From NCBI GenBank assembly GCA_946811695.1, contig OX328125.1:104070176-104134175 (forward strand): DNA of 64,000 bases, in the 5' to 3' direction. The notes under the pieces were generated by a model. The model saw only the letters and a list, made by a program, of their open reading frames with translations. It was not told the DNA's origin and did no database searches. This DNA comes from Gonocerus acuteangulatus. Its lineage: Eukaryota > Arthropoda > Insecta > Hemiptera > Coreidae. Each line of letters opens with the position of its first letter. Position 1 is the stretch's first letter. Positions 34,755 through 45,374 of the stretch are shown in pieces. The translations under genes and the position numbers were made by a program.

Positions 34755-34895
34755 ATCCTCCGTTGGTAGGAATTCCACAGTTGTGCAGAACCATGTTCGA
34801 GTTAACGAACTTACCTATCAAATTAGACGAACATTCTTCAAAATTTTGTATGAAATTTCATCAAAATCAGACCATTTTTGAGCCGGTGGGAGAGC

Positions 34896-34984
<89 letters not shown>

Positions 34985-35695
34985 CACACACACACACACA
35001 CACACACAGGGTGATTCCGGTCTAAGTAGCCAAACTCTAGGAGGTGCTTGTAGACATAATTTCCAACAAAAAAGTTCATTTGAAGTATGGTCCGATTCTG
35101 GAAGGAAAAGGAGCTATGTGCAATTTTCTGTTGTTTTTGTTTAACGCAGTCATGTTTTTTAATGAGTAAGAAAGAATTGCTCAAAAACTATTCAAGATAA
35201 TTCAATTCGAACTATGCCATCATAATATAGATAAAATTTCCTTTAAAAAACAGTAATTTAATTCACTATTATTATTATTAAAAGATACTTTCTGGACGTC
35301 CAATAACGCACTTCTGTTTTTATCAATGAATCTGAGTTTCTTCGCAATTTTTTTTCCTCAGCCCCCTAACAGACTACGGATTCAATACTTACACAAAAAT
35401 TTCTAAGTTTAGTAAGCATTAAATCCATGCAAATGAAGTGGAGGTTTATTGAGACATCAATTGAATGATTAGCTCCCTTTTGTAAAAAAAATGTGGAATG
35501 TAGTTTTGTTACTTACAAATACCTTGTGTGAAAAAATTAAAAATTATTCATTTTTTATTGACCAAACTGTGGGTATCCATTGCCCAGAATCAATAAAAGT
35601 AACTGAAAGAAACGATTAGAAAAGGTCAACCTCATATGCGCGTTCCTGCTTCCGTAGGGAGGAACCCCGCTTATGAGGTTACACTCTTGACGTCT
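34755..35695 (+). repeat. Family A copy with family D inserted at its microsatellite
   Basis: CGAACTTACCTATCAAATTA leads to (TA)n (34898-34983) and (CA)n (34984-35010). Family D follows, and the family A tail (AAAAGGTCAACCTCATATGC, AACCCCGCTTATGAGGTTA) appears after it. Confidence 0.65.
35010..35610 (+). repeat. Dispersed repeat family D, copy 2
   Basis: Direct counterpart of the inverted copy at 10711-11275: GGTGATTCCGGTCTAAG, GTATGGTCCGATTCTGG, GACGTCCAATAACGCAC, CAGCCCCCTAACAGACTACG, CATGCAAATGAAGTGGAGG, CCAAACTGTGGGTATCC. Confidence 0.7.
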
Positions 35696-35923
35696 TGGAT
35701 CACTGAAATTTCTGAGAAAAAGTCCATTTTTTTTTTGCCTCTAACACCTCTACCCCCAGCATCGGTGTCTTCATCGATAAAGTAAGTTGTAATAAAATTT
35801 ACACTTTCGCTCTCGAACCGTAATGTTTGACACCACGCAAGTCAGTGGGACGGAATGCCTAAAAAAAAAAAATAGCTTCTAGTTTCTAGGGGTTTTCATC
35901 ATTGGGTTTACATTTTTTTGCAT

Positions 35924-36160
35924 CACAGACCCTAATAATCAGAAGACAATAAGTTTAAGGTTAATTTCAGTTTTACCAAGTTTTTTTCCGTATTACACGA
36001 CGCCATATTGAATTTCGTAATTTCGATTTTTTATTTTTTTGATAAATTTGTAATCACAGACCCTAATAATCACAAAACAGTAAGTTTAAAATCAATAGCT
36101 AAATTATTATTTCATTTTTACCAAGATTTGTTTTTATAATACGACGCCATATTAGATCCG
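35924..36160. repeat. Two diverged direct repeats of about 120 bp
   Basis: ATCACAGACCCTAATAATCA through ACGACGCCATATT occurs at about 35924-36016 and again at about 36054-36152, with a small insertion in the second. Confidence 0.7.
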
Positions 36161-37595
36161 CCTTTTTTATTTTTTGAATTCTGACAACGGATTCGTAATC
36201 GGCAACCCCAAAAACCCCTGAATACGTAATTATACATCGTTCCCTTAACTATGCAACCATCTCGATAAGCAAGTACGACTGGCAAGTCTGGGGTCAGGTG
36301 AACTTGCAAATCTACAAGTATTTACTCGCCACGGAAGTATTTACTTTCGCTTATTCACACCAATTTAGGCGTTTGCTTGGGACATACTTGCCTCCCAAGT
36401 ATTTACTTGCAAGTAATCTACTATACAGGGTGTCCCACATTGAGATGTCATAACTTTAAGGGTTTATTCTGCACCTCATTTCTAGTTCAGGGACGCAGAA
36501 ATGAGCGTTCTATCTCAACATGCAGAGGAGCTACTCAAACTTTTGTCTTTTTCAAAAACTACTGGCTTTTCTAAAGAAAAACTGCGTTTTCGGAATTTGT
36601 GATCAATGCATCATAAATAAAGACCACATTTTTAGAATCTACATTAAATTTCCAATAAGAACCACCCGTTATTGAAATATTACCATGTAAATAAAGAGCT
36701 ATTTTCAAAGGCATATACATGAGAACGTTTAATATTAGTTTTTTATTACATTATTAAATATATTTTTAATCAGCTATTTTTAGACTTAGAGTTTTGCCTC
36801 CGCCACAAAAGTTGCACTATTTTATAATCTTTAAAATGGTACCTCGTAGTTTAAGATAAAAATCTATTTCAATATAATTTTTTCTGATTTTCTAGTCAAA
36901 ACCAATAAATATGCTTAAGCGTGAAGGAGCAATTCTTTAATTTCACACGATTATGGCGATGTCCCATCCTTCCCAAACTACATGACGTTTATTACACAAG
37001 CCCATCTATTAAATATTAACGCACTCTGCTTTTAAATGGATGGTTGATCAACTGATAATGGACAAGTGGTGATGGAATGGATGAACAGTGAATTTCAGAA
37101 CCATTCCCACACTGCGTACACACATTTTTTGCTCTGAATAAGGATAGATGGACAATTCGGAATCAAGGGTGAAAGAATTTAGAAGGACATATTGGTAATA
37201 AATACCATTATTGTAAATAGAATGAATACATGTATTATATGGTTATGCCTCGAGGGGCTTGGTAATATTGATTATATTCTATTTAATTAAATATCTGCTT
37301 ATGAGTAAACTGGGTTATACATTACAATAATTTGAAATTGTATACCGAAAACACTCTCCTGTAGATAAAAATCCTGTGAAAAAAAAATCCATTTACATGA
37401 AAGGCACCCTGGAAAGTTGCCTAAAATGTTACCTCGTTTTCCTAGGAAAAATCTATAGAAATATATAGGGACGAAAATGGTTATTACTGTGGGCTAATGA
37501 CTATTTTTCCAGTAGATTTTCAAAATGTCTACAAATATAAGCTTAACATCTAACTGAATCCACGGCATTAGGGAGGACGTCTTGTCTTTTAGATC

Positions 37596-37778
37596 TCATG
37601 AGCTGGCAATGCTCCTGGATCCTGTTGATGAGTTCCTCCTCGTCGTCACGGGCTCTGAGTACACTCTACTCTTCAATGTTCCCAATACATGGAAATCTAG
37701 AGGGTTGAGATCAGGAGGTAAACGAACTGGTCCAAAGTGGCCGATACAATGATTAGGATTAGGGTATTCAGTGTTCAA
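37596..37778 (-). pseudogene. Mariner/IS630 transposase C-terminal remnant
   Basis: The minus-strand frame contains FGPVRLPPDLNPLDFHVLG then TLKSRVYSEPV. The PDLNPLDF...LK-RVY pattern is the final catalytic block of insect mariner-type DDE/D transposases; the last acidic residue is kept. The first two catalytic regions are not recognisable, so this is a fossil. Confidence 0.7.
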
Positions 37779-38473
37779 ACTAGAGTGAGTGGTTAATTGG
37801 TAGACGGGCTTGTGTAATAAACCTCATGTAGTTTGGGAAGGATGGGACATCAACATCATCGTATAAAATTAAAGAATTTGTTAAGAATGGCTCGTTCATG
37901 CTAAAGCACCTTAATTGGTTTTCACTTAGAAATCAGAAAAAAAAATAGATTGAAATAGATTTATTTTTACCATTTTGAAGCTAATTAAATAATGCAACTT
38001 TTGAGAGGGAGGCAAACCTCTAAGTCTAAAAATAGCTGATTAAGATAATATTGAATAATTTAATAAAAAACTAATATTAAAAGTGAGTTCGCGCTTAGCC
38101 GTCATATTGGATAGACGTGTGTTCTGTGAAGTGAAGTTTATCTGTGATTAAAGTGGTCCTGAAGAAGGTAGTTTCTAAGAAACTGTGTTCAGAGCGAAGA
38201 ACAATCAGCGCTGGGAAAGAGGAGCAGTAAGAAGTGCTATTTAATAAATCGTATACTTAGGAAATCTAAAAATAAAAGTGAAAGCAGCACATTGTATAAC
38301 CTCTGGGTAGGTTAATCATTACATCCAAAGAAGTATCACTTGCTTTGCTTGTAGTACAGTTGCTGATAAGGTGCGATTAGTTTAGATACTGGGCATAACC
38401 TTCTCGACACAAACATAACCTTTTATTGTCAATATATTTTCTTTTCGCTCTAAGGATCGTCTTGCTTACTGAA

Positions 38474-39250
38474 ATGTCTACGCAAGAAGAAAAGATTGAC
38501 AAAATCCTAGAGGCGCTAAATAAGCTAAATATTCTTGAGGAAAAAATTGATAAAATAAGCTCGCATGACAGTAGGATCACAAAAATTGAGAACAAACTAA
38601 ATGCTGATAGGAAGAGAAATGTAATTATCCAGGGCATACGATCTAAAATATGGTTTGAGATAGAAAGAGAAGTGGAAGGAATTCTTAAATTCCTCATTAG
38701 GGATATGAGAAGGTATGATATGATGTCAATAAGAAAAATAAACAACAAGACTGAAAACCCCCTAATACTTGTTACTTTATCATCATACCTACTTCGTAAC
38801 GACATTTTAAGAGCAAGAAGAAACCTTCAAGGAAATTACAATCACATCAAGATAAAGGAAGATCTACCTTATGAAGTACGTTGTATAAGAAGAGAGCTCT
38901 TTAATTTCATGCTGGATCATCAAAATAGAGGACAGAGAGCCACCATGCGGTACGATAAGTTGCTGGTCGAGGGAAAACTCTATACTTTGGATGAATTAAA
39001 GGAAGGAAAGAGTGAGACAGAAAGAGTGATAAAGAGGCAACGGAGTAATGGAGAATCTTCTCCCGGTACGGGAAAACCAAGCAAGAGGATAGGAAATAAT
39101 GCAAGAAATCTCACCTTAAGACCAAGCAGTCTGGATCGTTTTTTCCAGAAAAAAGGTAAAGAGGAAGTAGACAGTCAACCAGGAACACTGGACATTGAAA
39201 AAAATAAGCAAGAAAGGGATGGGCATAAAGACCGACAGAAATCAACATAG
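38474..39250 (+). CDS. LINE ORF1 protein (coiled coil, RNA-binding type)
   Basis: From ATG 38474 (MSTQEEKIDKILEALNKL) the protein is 258 aa. An upstream in-frame ATG at 38426 would add a hydrophobic 16-residue leader and is less likely. Residues 1-45 form heptad-like coiled coil (ILEALNKLNILEEKIDKI); NVIIQGI and a basic central part resemble the RRM-like fold and C-terminal domain of L1-type ORF1 proteins. The tail is K/R- and E-rich. Such proteins bind the element RNA as trimers. The 48-nt gap to ORF2 suggests reinitiation or a similar mechanism. Confidence 0.75.
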   Translation: MSTQEEKIDKILEALNKLNILEEKIDKISSHDSRITKIENKLNADRKRNVIIQGIRSKIWFEIEREVEGILKFLIRDMRRYDMMSIRKINNKTENPLILVTLSSYLLRNDILRARRNLQGNYNHIKIKEDLPYEVRCIRRELFNFMLDHQNRGQRATMRYDKLLVEGKLYTLDELKEGKSETERVIKRQRSNGESSPGTGKPSKRIGNNARNLTLRPSSLDRFFQKKGKEEVDSQPGTLDIEKNKQERDGHKDRQKST

Positions 39251-39298
39251 CAAATAAACGAATACAAACAACAGACGGTATCAAATTGGAATCTTGAA

Positions 39299-42145
39299 AT
39301 GGACAACAAAAAAAGCAAAAGTAGGAAGGCAAACCTATTTAGGGTATGTACTCTAAATGTAAGGACACTATTAGGAGAGGAAAGGAAAACGGAATTGGAG
39401 TGTGCAATACAACAAATAAAATGGGATGTGATTGGACTCTCAGAAATCAGAAGAAAGTGTTGCAAAATAATAGAAACTAAAAAACATAATCTCTTCACTC
39501 ATACCCAAGCGCACAAAGGGATAGGAGGCGTTGGGTTTCTAGTAAAGGAGGAGTGGAAAAATAAAGTAATAGGTTTCCACGAAATTAGTTCCCGAATAGC
39601 TGTATTAAAAATAGATATAGGGAAGAAAAAAGTCCTTGTACTGGTCCAGATTTATGCACCAACTGCAAGCGCAAGTGAAGAAGAAAAGCTGAACTTCTAC
39701 AATGATCTCCGGGAAACAGTAGATCCTCTATTGAAAGTGCCAAAAGACACTGTTATAATAATGGGCGACTGGAATGGTAGGATAGGACAGCGAGTCTATG
39801 GAGAAGAAATCATAATGGGAAAATCTTGGTTTGGCTCAAGAAATGAAGGAGGCGAAGCACTTGTTAACTTTGCACTTAATAAAAAACTGAGAATCCTCAA
39901 CACCTATTTCCATAAGAAGAAGAAAAATAAGTGGACTTGGCGAGCACCCAATGGCAAAAAATACGAAATAGATTACGTGTTAACAAATAGATTGAAAATT
40001 GTGAAAAACAATGAAATAATTGCTAACTTGAACTTCAACACTGACCACCGGATGATTCGTACTACCCTAAGATTAGACAAGATGAAGCAAAACAGACTAC
40101 TTCCACCAAAACAGTCCCAAGCAGAAAATATAAATGTCGAAGAGTTTCAAGAAAAAATAAAAGGAATTAAACATTCCTTGGAAAAAGACTTACAAGGAAA
40201 ACCCCAAGAGCTATATTCTCTACTTATAAAACGGCTAAAACATGTAATAAAACAAAGCACAACCAATGAAAGGAAGAAAGGGCTAAAATCAAAACTCTCT
40301 AGTAATACTCTACAAAAGTTGGAAGAGAGAAGGAAGCAAATAAATCAGGAGATTTCACGACCACAATTGACAATGCTAAACAGGGAAATAAGGCAAAACA
40401 TAAAAGAGGACTTACGGGTATACAATGAACAGAAAATAATAGAAATACTAGAATCGAGCAGATCAACTAAAAAAATAAAACAAGAAATGAGTGAAGGGCG
40501 TGTATGGCCTGCAAGTTATGAAGATAAGGAAGGAAATATAATAAGCAGTAGAAAAGACATGACCCAAATTGCTACAAATTTCTATAAAGAACTATACGAT
40601 TCTGAAGACTCCAAAACAATAAAAAGAAGTAGTAATCTAAAAGAAACATCAGAACCTGTGCCCTTTATTTTGAATAGTGAAATAGAAAACTCTATAAAGC
40701 ACCTGAAGAAGAACAAAAGCCCTGGTGAAGATGGGATAACAAACGAAATATTAAAGATAGGTGGGGATGACCTTGTGAGAATTCTAGGATTATTATTTAA
40801 TAACATTCTTGAAACAGAGGAAATCCCAGAAGAATGGAAGATATCAAAAATCATTCTACTTCACAAAAAAGGGGATAGGAACAAACTGGCTAACTATAGA
40901 CCCATCTCCCTAGGATCAACAATAGGTAAACTCTTTTCCAGAATAATCCAAACCAGATTAACTACAAAAATAGAAGAAAGCATTCCTAGTGACCAAGCAG
41001 GATTCAGGAGGGGAATGTCTGTCCTTGACCATTTACAAACTGTTAACCAACTTATTGAAAAAGCAAATGAATACTCTATCAACCTCTTCCTAGGTTTTGT
41101 AGATTTTTCAAAAGCCTTCGACAGCATATATCACTCCAATATCTCCATAGGCCTAGAGTCGATTGGCGTTGAAAAGAAATATACTTCCCTGATTGAGAAA
41201 TTATACACAGGAAACACAGGTTTCATTTCAGGTGAAATTAGAGGAGAAAAGTTCCCTATAAAAAGAGGTGTAAGACAGGGCGATGCACTATCTACAACTA
41301 TCTTCATAGTCGAGCTAGAAGAAGTCTTCAAGGAACTACAGTGGGATGGAATGGGAATAACAATAAATGGCATAAAATTAAATAAGCTTAAATTTGCAGA
41401 TGATGTAGTTCTAATTGCATCAACAGAGGATGAACTAATCAAAATGATTTCCGACTTACAAGAGAGTAGCAGCAGACACGGCCTATACTTAAATACCAGT
41501 AAAACAAAAATAATAGCCAACAAAAATACTGAAAAGCTGAAATTACTCTTCCCAGACATTGAAACTGCAGAAGAGGTAATATACCTAGGACAAATAATCT
41601 CCTTCAAAGATAAGCAGTCAAAGGAAATACAAACCCGAATTGCAAAAGCTTGGAAGAAGTATTGGAGCCTGAAACCAATAATGAAGGGCAACATTAGTAC
41701 TGATTTAAAAAGTATTGTATTTAGCAGCTGTATTGTCCCAGTACTGACTTATGGTTGCCAGACATGGTCTCTCACAAAAGCACTGGAAAACAAGATTGGA
41801 GTGTGCCAGAGGGCAATGGAGCGAAGTATGCTGGGCGTAAAGAGAAGTGACAGGGTAAGGCATACAGTACTTAAAAAGAGGATGACCACCGTAGACATGA
41901 TTAACTATGCGCATAAAATGAAATGGATATGGGCAGGTCATATTCTAAGGAAGAATGACACAAGCTGGGCGAAGCGTGTTATCGAATGGGTTCCGCTTCA
42001 CAATAAAAGGAGACGAGGGAGGCAGAAAAGAAGATGGGCCGACATATTTAGGAAGTTGGAAGGCTCGACCTGGAGCAGAAAAGCCAAGGACAGGGACTAC
42101 TGGAGGACAAGGGCTCGCGAACTCTACACAACTAGGTCCGGATAG
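39299..42145 (+). CDS. LINE ORF2 protein: endonuclease-reverse transcriptase
   Basis: Uninterrupted 948 aa. The APE-like endonuclease (about residues 15-260) shows VCTLNVRTLL, LSEIRRK, QIYAPTA, MGDWNGRIG (about 155) and NTDHRMI (about 247). The RT (about 465-760) shows NKSPGEDGITNEIL, LLHKKGDRNKLANYRPISL, DQAGFRRG, FVDFSKAFDSI, GVRQGDALST and the catalytic KFADDVVLIAS near 698. The C-terminus has LTYGCQTWSLTK and RRRGRQKRRWAD. No RNase H. All key catalytic motifs look present, so the protein could be functional; it nicks target DNA and copies the RNA at the nick. Confidence 0.9.
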   Translation: MDNKKSKSRKANLFRVCTLNVRTLLGEERKTELECAIQQIKWDVIGLSEIRRKCCKIIETKKHNLFTHTQAHKGIGGVGFLVKEEWKNKVIGFHEISSRIAVLKIDIGKKKVLVLVQIYAPTASASEEEKLNFYNDLRETVDPLLKVPKDTVIIMGDWNGRIGQRVYGEEIIMGKSWFGSRNEGGEALVNFALNKKLRILNTYFHKKKKNKWTWRAPNGKKYEIDYVLTNRLKIVKNNEIIANLNFNTDHRMIRTTLRLDKMKQNRLLPPKQSQAENINVEEFQEKIKGIKHSLEKDLQGKPQELYSLLIKRLKHVIKQSTTNERKKGLKSKLSSNTLQKLEERRKQINQEISRPQLTMLNREIRQNIKEDLRVYNEQKIIEILESSRSTKKIKQEMSEGRVWPASYEDKEGNIISSRKDMTQIATNFYKELYDSEDSKTIKRSSNLKETSEPVPFILNSEIENSIKHLKKNKSPGEDGITNEILKIGGDDLVRILGLLFNNILETEEIPEEWKISKIILLHKKGDRNKLANYRPISLGSTIGKLFSRIIQTRLTTKIEESIPSDQAGFRRGMSVLDHLQTVNQLIEKANEYSINLFLGFVDFSKAFDSIYHSNISIGLESIGVEKKYTSLIEKLYTGNTGFISGEIRGEKFPIKRGVRQGDALSTTIFIVELEEVFKELQWDGMGITINGIKLNKLKFADDVVLIASTEDELIKMISDLQESSSRHGLYLNTSKTKIIANKNTEKLKLLFPDIETAEEVIYLGQIISFKDKQSKEIQTRIAKAWKKYWSLKPIMKGNISTDLKSIVFSSCIVPVLTYGCQTWSLTKALENKIGVCQRAMERSMLGVKRSDRVRHTVLKKRMTTVDMINYAHKMKWIWAGHILRKNDTSWAKRVIEWVPLHNKRRRGRQKRRWADIFRKLEGSTWSRKAKDRDYWRTRARELYTTRSG

Positions 42146-42592
42146 TCTCCGTTAAAAGACTTTAAACTCCCTAGCGGGAAGGTCTATATTGTACATATAT
42201 ATAAGGTTTACATCTATTTTTATTTTATTTTCATTATAATTAATATTTGTACATATATAAATAAAGACTTATTATTATTATTATTATTATTATTAATATT
42301 AAAAGTTCTCATCTATATGCCTTTGAATATAGCTCTTAATTTGCGTGGTATTATTTCAATAACGGGTGTTTCTTATTGGAAATTTAATGTGGTCTTTATT
42401 TACGACGCATTGATCAGAAATTCCGAAAACTTAGTTTTTCTTTAGAAAAGCCATTAGTTTTTAAAAAAGACAAAAGTTTGAGTAGCTCCTCTGCATGTTG
42501 AGATAGAACGCTCATTTCTGCGTCCCTGAACTACAAATGAGATGTAGAATAAACCCCTAAAGTTATGACATCTTAATGTGGGTCACCCTGTA

Positions 42593-43396
42593 TATTTGTC
42601 AAATACCACTCACCCAATCACTGACCTATCATCCGCCAGCCCAAACCACTCGACAGAAAAATTTGAAATTTTGCATGGATACTCTTCTTTAGCATGTAGA
42701 CACTCGCTAAGAAAGGATTTTTTGATAGTTATTCAATATTTAAGTATTTTTTGAGGGGTTTAAAGTTTTATTTAGTTGGTTAGAGCAAGCAAGCCTAGGC
42801 AGCATGCTTTGCCAGGATGATAAAAGAACAGCTGTTACGGTACAGTATCTATTTCATAGTATTTTTTTTTTTTAATTCAGGTTAATTTCAGCTATGATGG
42901 CAGTCCTAGAAATTAACTGTCCCTCAAAGAGTTACGCTATGAGGGACAAAATCACCATTTCCGGGGTATGGAATACTAACAATTTAGAACTTGGAATAGT
43001 TTTAGACAAATAAAACGCTATTACAACTAAAATGATATGATCTTATTTGATTTATTTTTAAGGGTTTTAAGACACATTTTTACCATAAAATCAAAATTTC
43101 GGGGGGGGGGGGCTGCAGACCCCTCAGCCCCCTCTTATATACGCCCATGCTGGTAATCTACAGATAACGGGTCATCGCTGGATTATCTGTTTCTTGACAC
43201 TGATCCGGATCGCCCCAGTGTCAAGAAACATAATACTTTGAGTACTTATCAATTGATGTATAGAATATAGTATGACGGGATCCAAGCTATAATAAACTGC
43301 AAAAAATTATGACGTAGCGTTAATTTTGCTGATACATTAATTAACGCATTAAAATAACTACTTACCTGCCGTGACGAAGCACAGGTATTCGGCTAG
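42593..43396 (+). mobile_element. Helitron-like element, copy 2
   Basis: Same left part as copy 1 (TTTGTCAAATACCACTCACC, AAACCACTCGACAGAAAA, CTAAGAAAGGATTTTTTGA) and same right end (AATTATGACGTAGCGTTAAT, hairpin-like CCGTGACGAAGCACAGG, GTATTCGGCTAG, then T). The mariner-like element inserted at its left boundary. A G-run at 43099 and a GTGTCAAGAAAC inverted pair lie inside. Non-coding. Confidence 0.6.
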
Positions 43397-43637
43397 TAGT
43401 TTTGTTTATTTATTGGTTCTTTGTTGTAGGGCAATACCCTTTAACTTTTTCAATTTTTTAAGTAGACTGGTTCAATTGCCCCGTGTCTCAAAGACACCCC
43501 TCTCCCCCTAATCTCTGATGCTGCGGAGAAGAAAATAAGACTTCCAAAAATGATTGCTTTGAAGACATTCATTATTTACGTATATTTTTATTGTTCTTAA
43601 TTCATATTAAAAAATAACAGTTGTTGTTCTATATTCC

Positions 43638-43850
43638 GGAGGCCCAGTGGTCGTGATTGTTAAGGCGTGAGCACTTAACACTCCGTGCCAAAGGTCGTGG
43701 GTTCGGTTCCCACTATGATGTAGCGGCTTTTCTTTAGGAAAAAGAAAAGTTATCAGCCCTATCCTGGCTAGAAAAGGGTGGTAACCTATAGATAACCCAT
43801 CCTAAACTTCTTAGTTAATAATAATAGACGTTGAAATTTAAATTTATTAA
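43638..43850 (+). mobile_element. tRNA-derived SINE, family C
   Basis: GGAGGCCCAGTGGTCGTGAT head, GTGGGTTCGGTTCCCAC B box, GGCTAGAAAAGGGTGGTAAC and CTATAGATAACCCATCC body. Inserted inside the 10-kb DNA transposon. Confidence 0.8.
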
Positions 43851-44659
43851 TATTCAGAGGTTCTCATGGATATTTAAATATTGAAATTGAGTACTATTTA
43901 GGCCCAGGGCACACGGTGAGACTGTAACTCCAGTTGCAAACCAGTTAAACGCGCAACTTCGACCTCGGCTATGTATTTGAATGGGCAGGCGCATACGACG
44001 CAACTCGTTTTTGACGATTTCAAACCAGTCACGTGAAACTAGGCCCGCAGTTGGAGTTTCGTTGTACGAGACTGAGTGATGGTTAGCCGGTGTTTTTACA
44101 GCCATATAGTGCCAATCGTTAAAATAATTTAAAACTAAAGGCCGCTTTGGACTAATTTTACGTATTTTTATATACACTGCCGGACAAAAAAACCGGCGCA
44201 CCTTGAATTTCGTCTTTTCGAGGCTAATAAAATTTGTAAATTTTTAACTCAATTGTAGTGTACATATTCAGCTTGTAGAACATCATAAGTGAACACAAAA
44301 AAAAACACAAAAAATCTAATAAATACAATAATATATACAGCCGTATCGCCCGCAATCCAAGAGCAAAGTCCCGAATCTAAAAACGAGATTTTGCATACTC
44401 GATAGTTTGACATGGCAAGAACGATATGATGTACATTTTATACAGTTTTATTAATTGTTTTAAATGTATGTAAAATTGCGAATTTATAGATATCATGGTA
44501 ATCCGTTTAAGTTACAAATAAGTTTAAGCTAAAACTTAAGGCTTTCTCTTTTTAAGTGAAATTATTGTCTTTTTAATGGGCACGAAATTTGCACTTCAAG
44601 TCACGAAAATGTCACGAAAAAGTCACGAAATTGGCTTTCACGAAAGTAGTAGACACCCT
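43851..44659. other. Remaining interior of the outer DNA transposon
   Basis: Contains a stretch at 43900-44090 resembling a DNA-transposon end (GGGCACACGGTGAGACTG, AACCAGTTAAACGCGCAAC), and at 44176 TATACACTGCCGGACAAAAA, which looks like one terminus of a Tc1-type element; no partner was found for either. The subterminal TCACGAAA repeats start near 44582. Confidence 0.4.
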
Positions 44660-44660
44660 G

Positions 44661-44982
44661 GGTTAGCTCAGTGGTAGAGCACTCGACTGGAAGACCAGGT
44701 TCAAAACCCGAGCGCGCACTAAAGATTTTTTCTTCTAGTGCTGCCGTTCGAGGTTTGGATTTGGGGTCCCAGATCGTCCTTAGGCTCACCCAGCCATTAA
44801 TTAATTTAATTAATAATGGGTACCTTGGGTGCTAATGACTCTAGCAGTCGAAGCAGCCAAGGGGAAAATCAGGCGGCCGGAGTTTAGTGTTGACCAAACT
44901 ATCTCCCTAGTGTGCCGTACGGTCAAGAATCAGGTACCTCTACAGTATCTGCCCCTCTGGGCCCTTGTGGCCTGTTACGGAC

Positions 44983-45021
<39 letters not shown>
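44661..45021 (+). mobile_element. tRNA-derived SINE, family B, 3' part with poly-T tail
   Basis: Continues the head split at 34476: GGTTAGCTCAGTGGTAGAGC, AGGTTCAAAACCCGAGCG, body with GGCTCACCCAGCCATTAATT and CCTGTTACGGACTGA, then about 33 T residues on the sense strand (44989-45021). With 3256-3622 it establishes a T-rich tail for this family. Confidence 0.85.
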
Positions 45022-45024
<3 letters not shown>

Positions 45025-45374
45025 TGTATAAGCTATTTGATTCATATTAGCAGTGTATTTTATGTATACATGTATTGAGCGAATTGCCTTATTTCCAAAT
45101 GCTCTTAAATAAATAAATGAAAAAAATACCAATATATTTATCAAAATTCGTTTCTACATTATCAACCGTAACATTCTACTAGTATTATATTTCTTGATAT
45201 GCAAAAAATAAAAACGGAAAATATATTTATACAAAAATTTGTATAAATGCACTTGAAATTTACTTCTAATGCTGACTTGTTAACAATAAAGTAATATCGG
45301 ACTCAGATTTATTTTTTATTGTTATTTATGCGTTTAATTATATTTAATCAGTTTATTTCAAGCAGAGTAGGGCA
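45022..45374. other. AT-rich sequence, no gene seen
   Basis: Very A/T-rich without recognisable features. Confidence 0.4.

Larger units (their letters stand above)
38085..42293 (+). mobile_element. Two-ORF LINE with intact ORFs and (TTA)n tail
   Basis: A 4.2-kb insertion in the right arm of the mariner-like element. TAATATTAAAAGT is duplicated on both sides (38072-38084, 42294-42306), and the uninterrupted left mariner arm confirms the pre-insertion sequence. It has a 5' UTR of about 390 bp, ORF1, ORF2, a short 3' UTR and a run of TTA repeats (42270-42293). Clade is not certain: apurinic endonuclease plus RT without RNase H, with a coiled-coil ORF1. Confidence 0.9.
36426..42590. mobile_element. 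Mariner-like element with arms of about 580 bp, containing a LINE
   Basis: Termini CAGGGTGTCCCACATTGAGA and the inverse of CAGGGTGACCCACATTAAGA are flanked by TA on both sides (36424-36425, 42591-42592), as for Tc1/mariner. The inverted arms are very long: 36426 to about 37010 on the left; about 37795-38084 plus 42307-42590 on the right, split by the LINE. The core holds a transposase remnant on the minus strand. Confidence 0.85.
34477..44660. mobile_element. DNA transposon (hAT-like termini, 7-bp duplication) inflated by nested insertions
   Basis: Ends CAGGGTGTCTACT and AGTAGACACCCTG are inverted copies. GGTTAGC occurs on each side (34470-34476, 44661-44667), and the flanks together rebuild an intact SINE head. 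Both ends carry several TCACGAAA repeats in the same plus-strand orientation, like subterminal transposase-binding sites. The span is mainly other elements: a family A copy, a mariner-like element with a LINE in it, a Helitron-like element and a SINE. No own transposase was recognised. Termini suggest hAT, which usually makes 8-bp duplications, so the superfamily is tentative. Confidence 0.75.
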
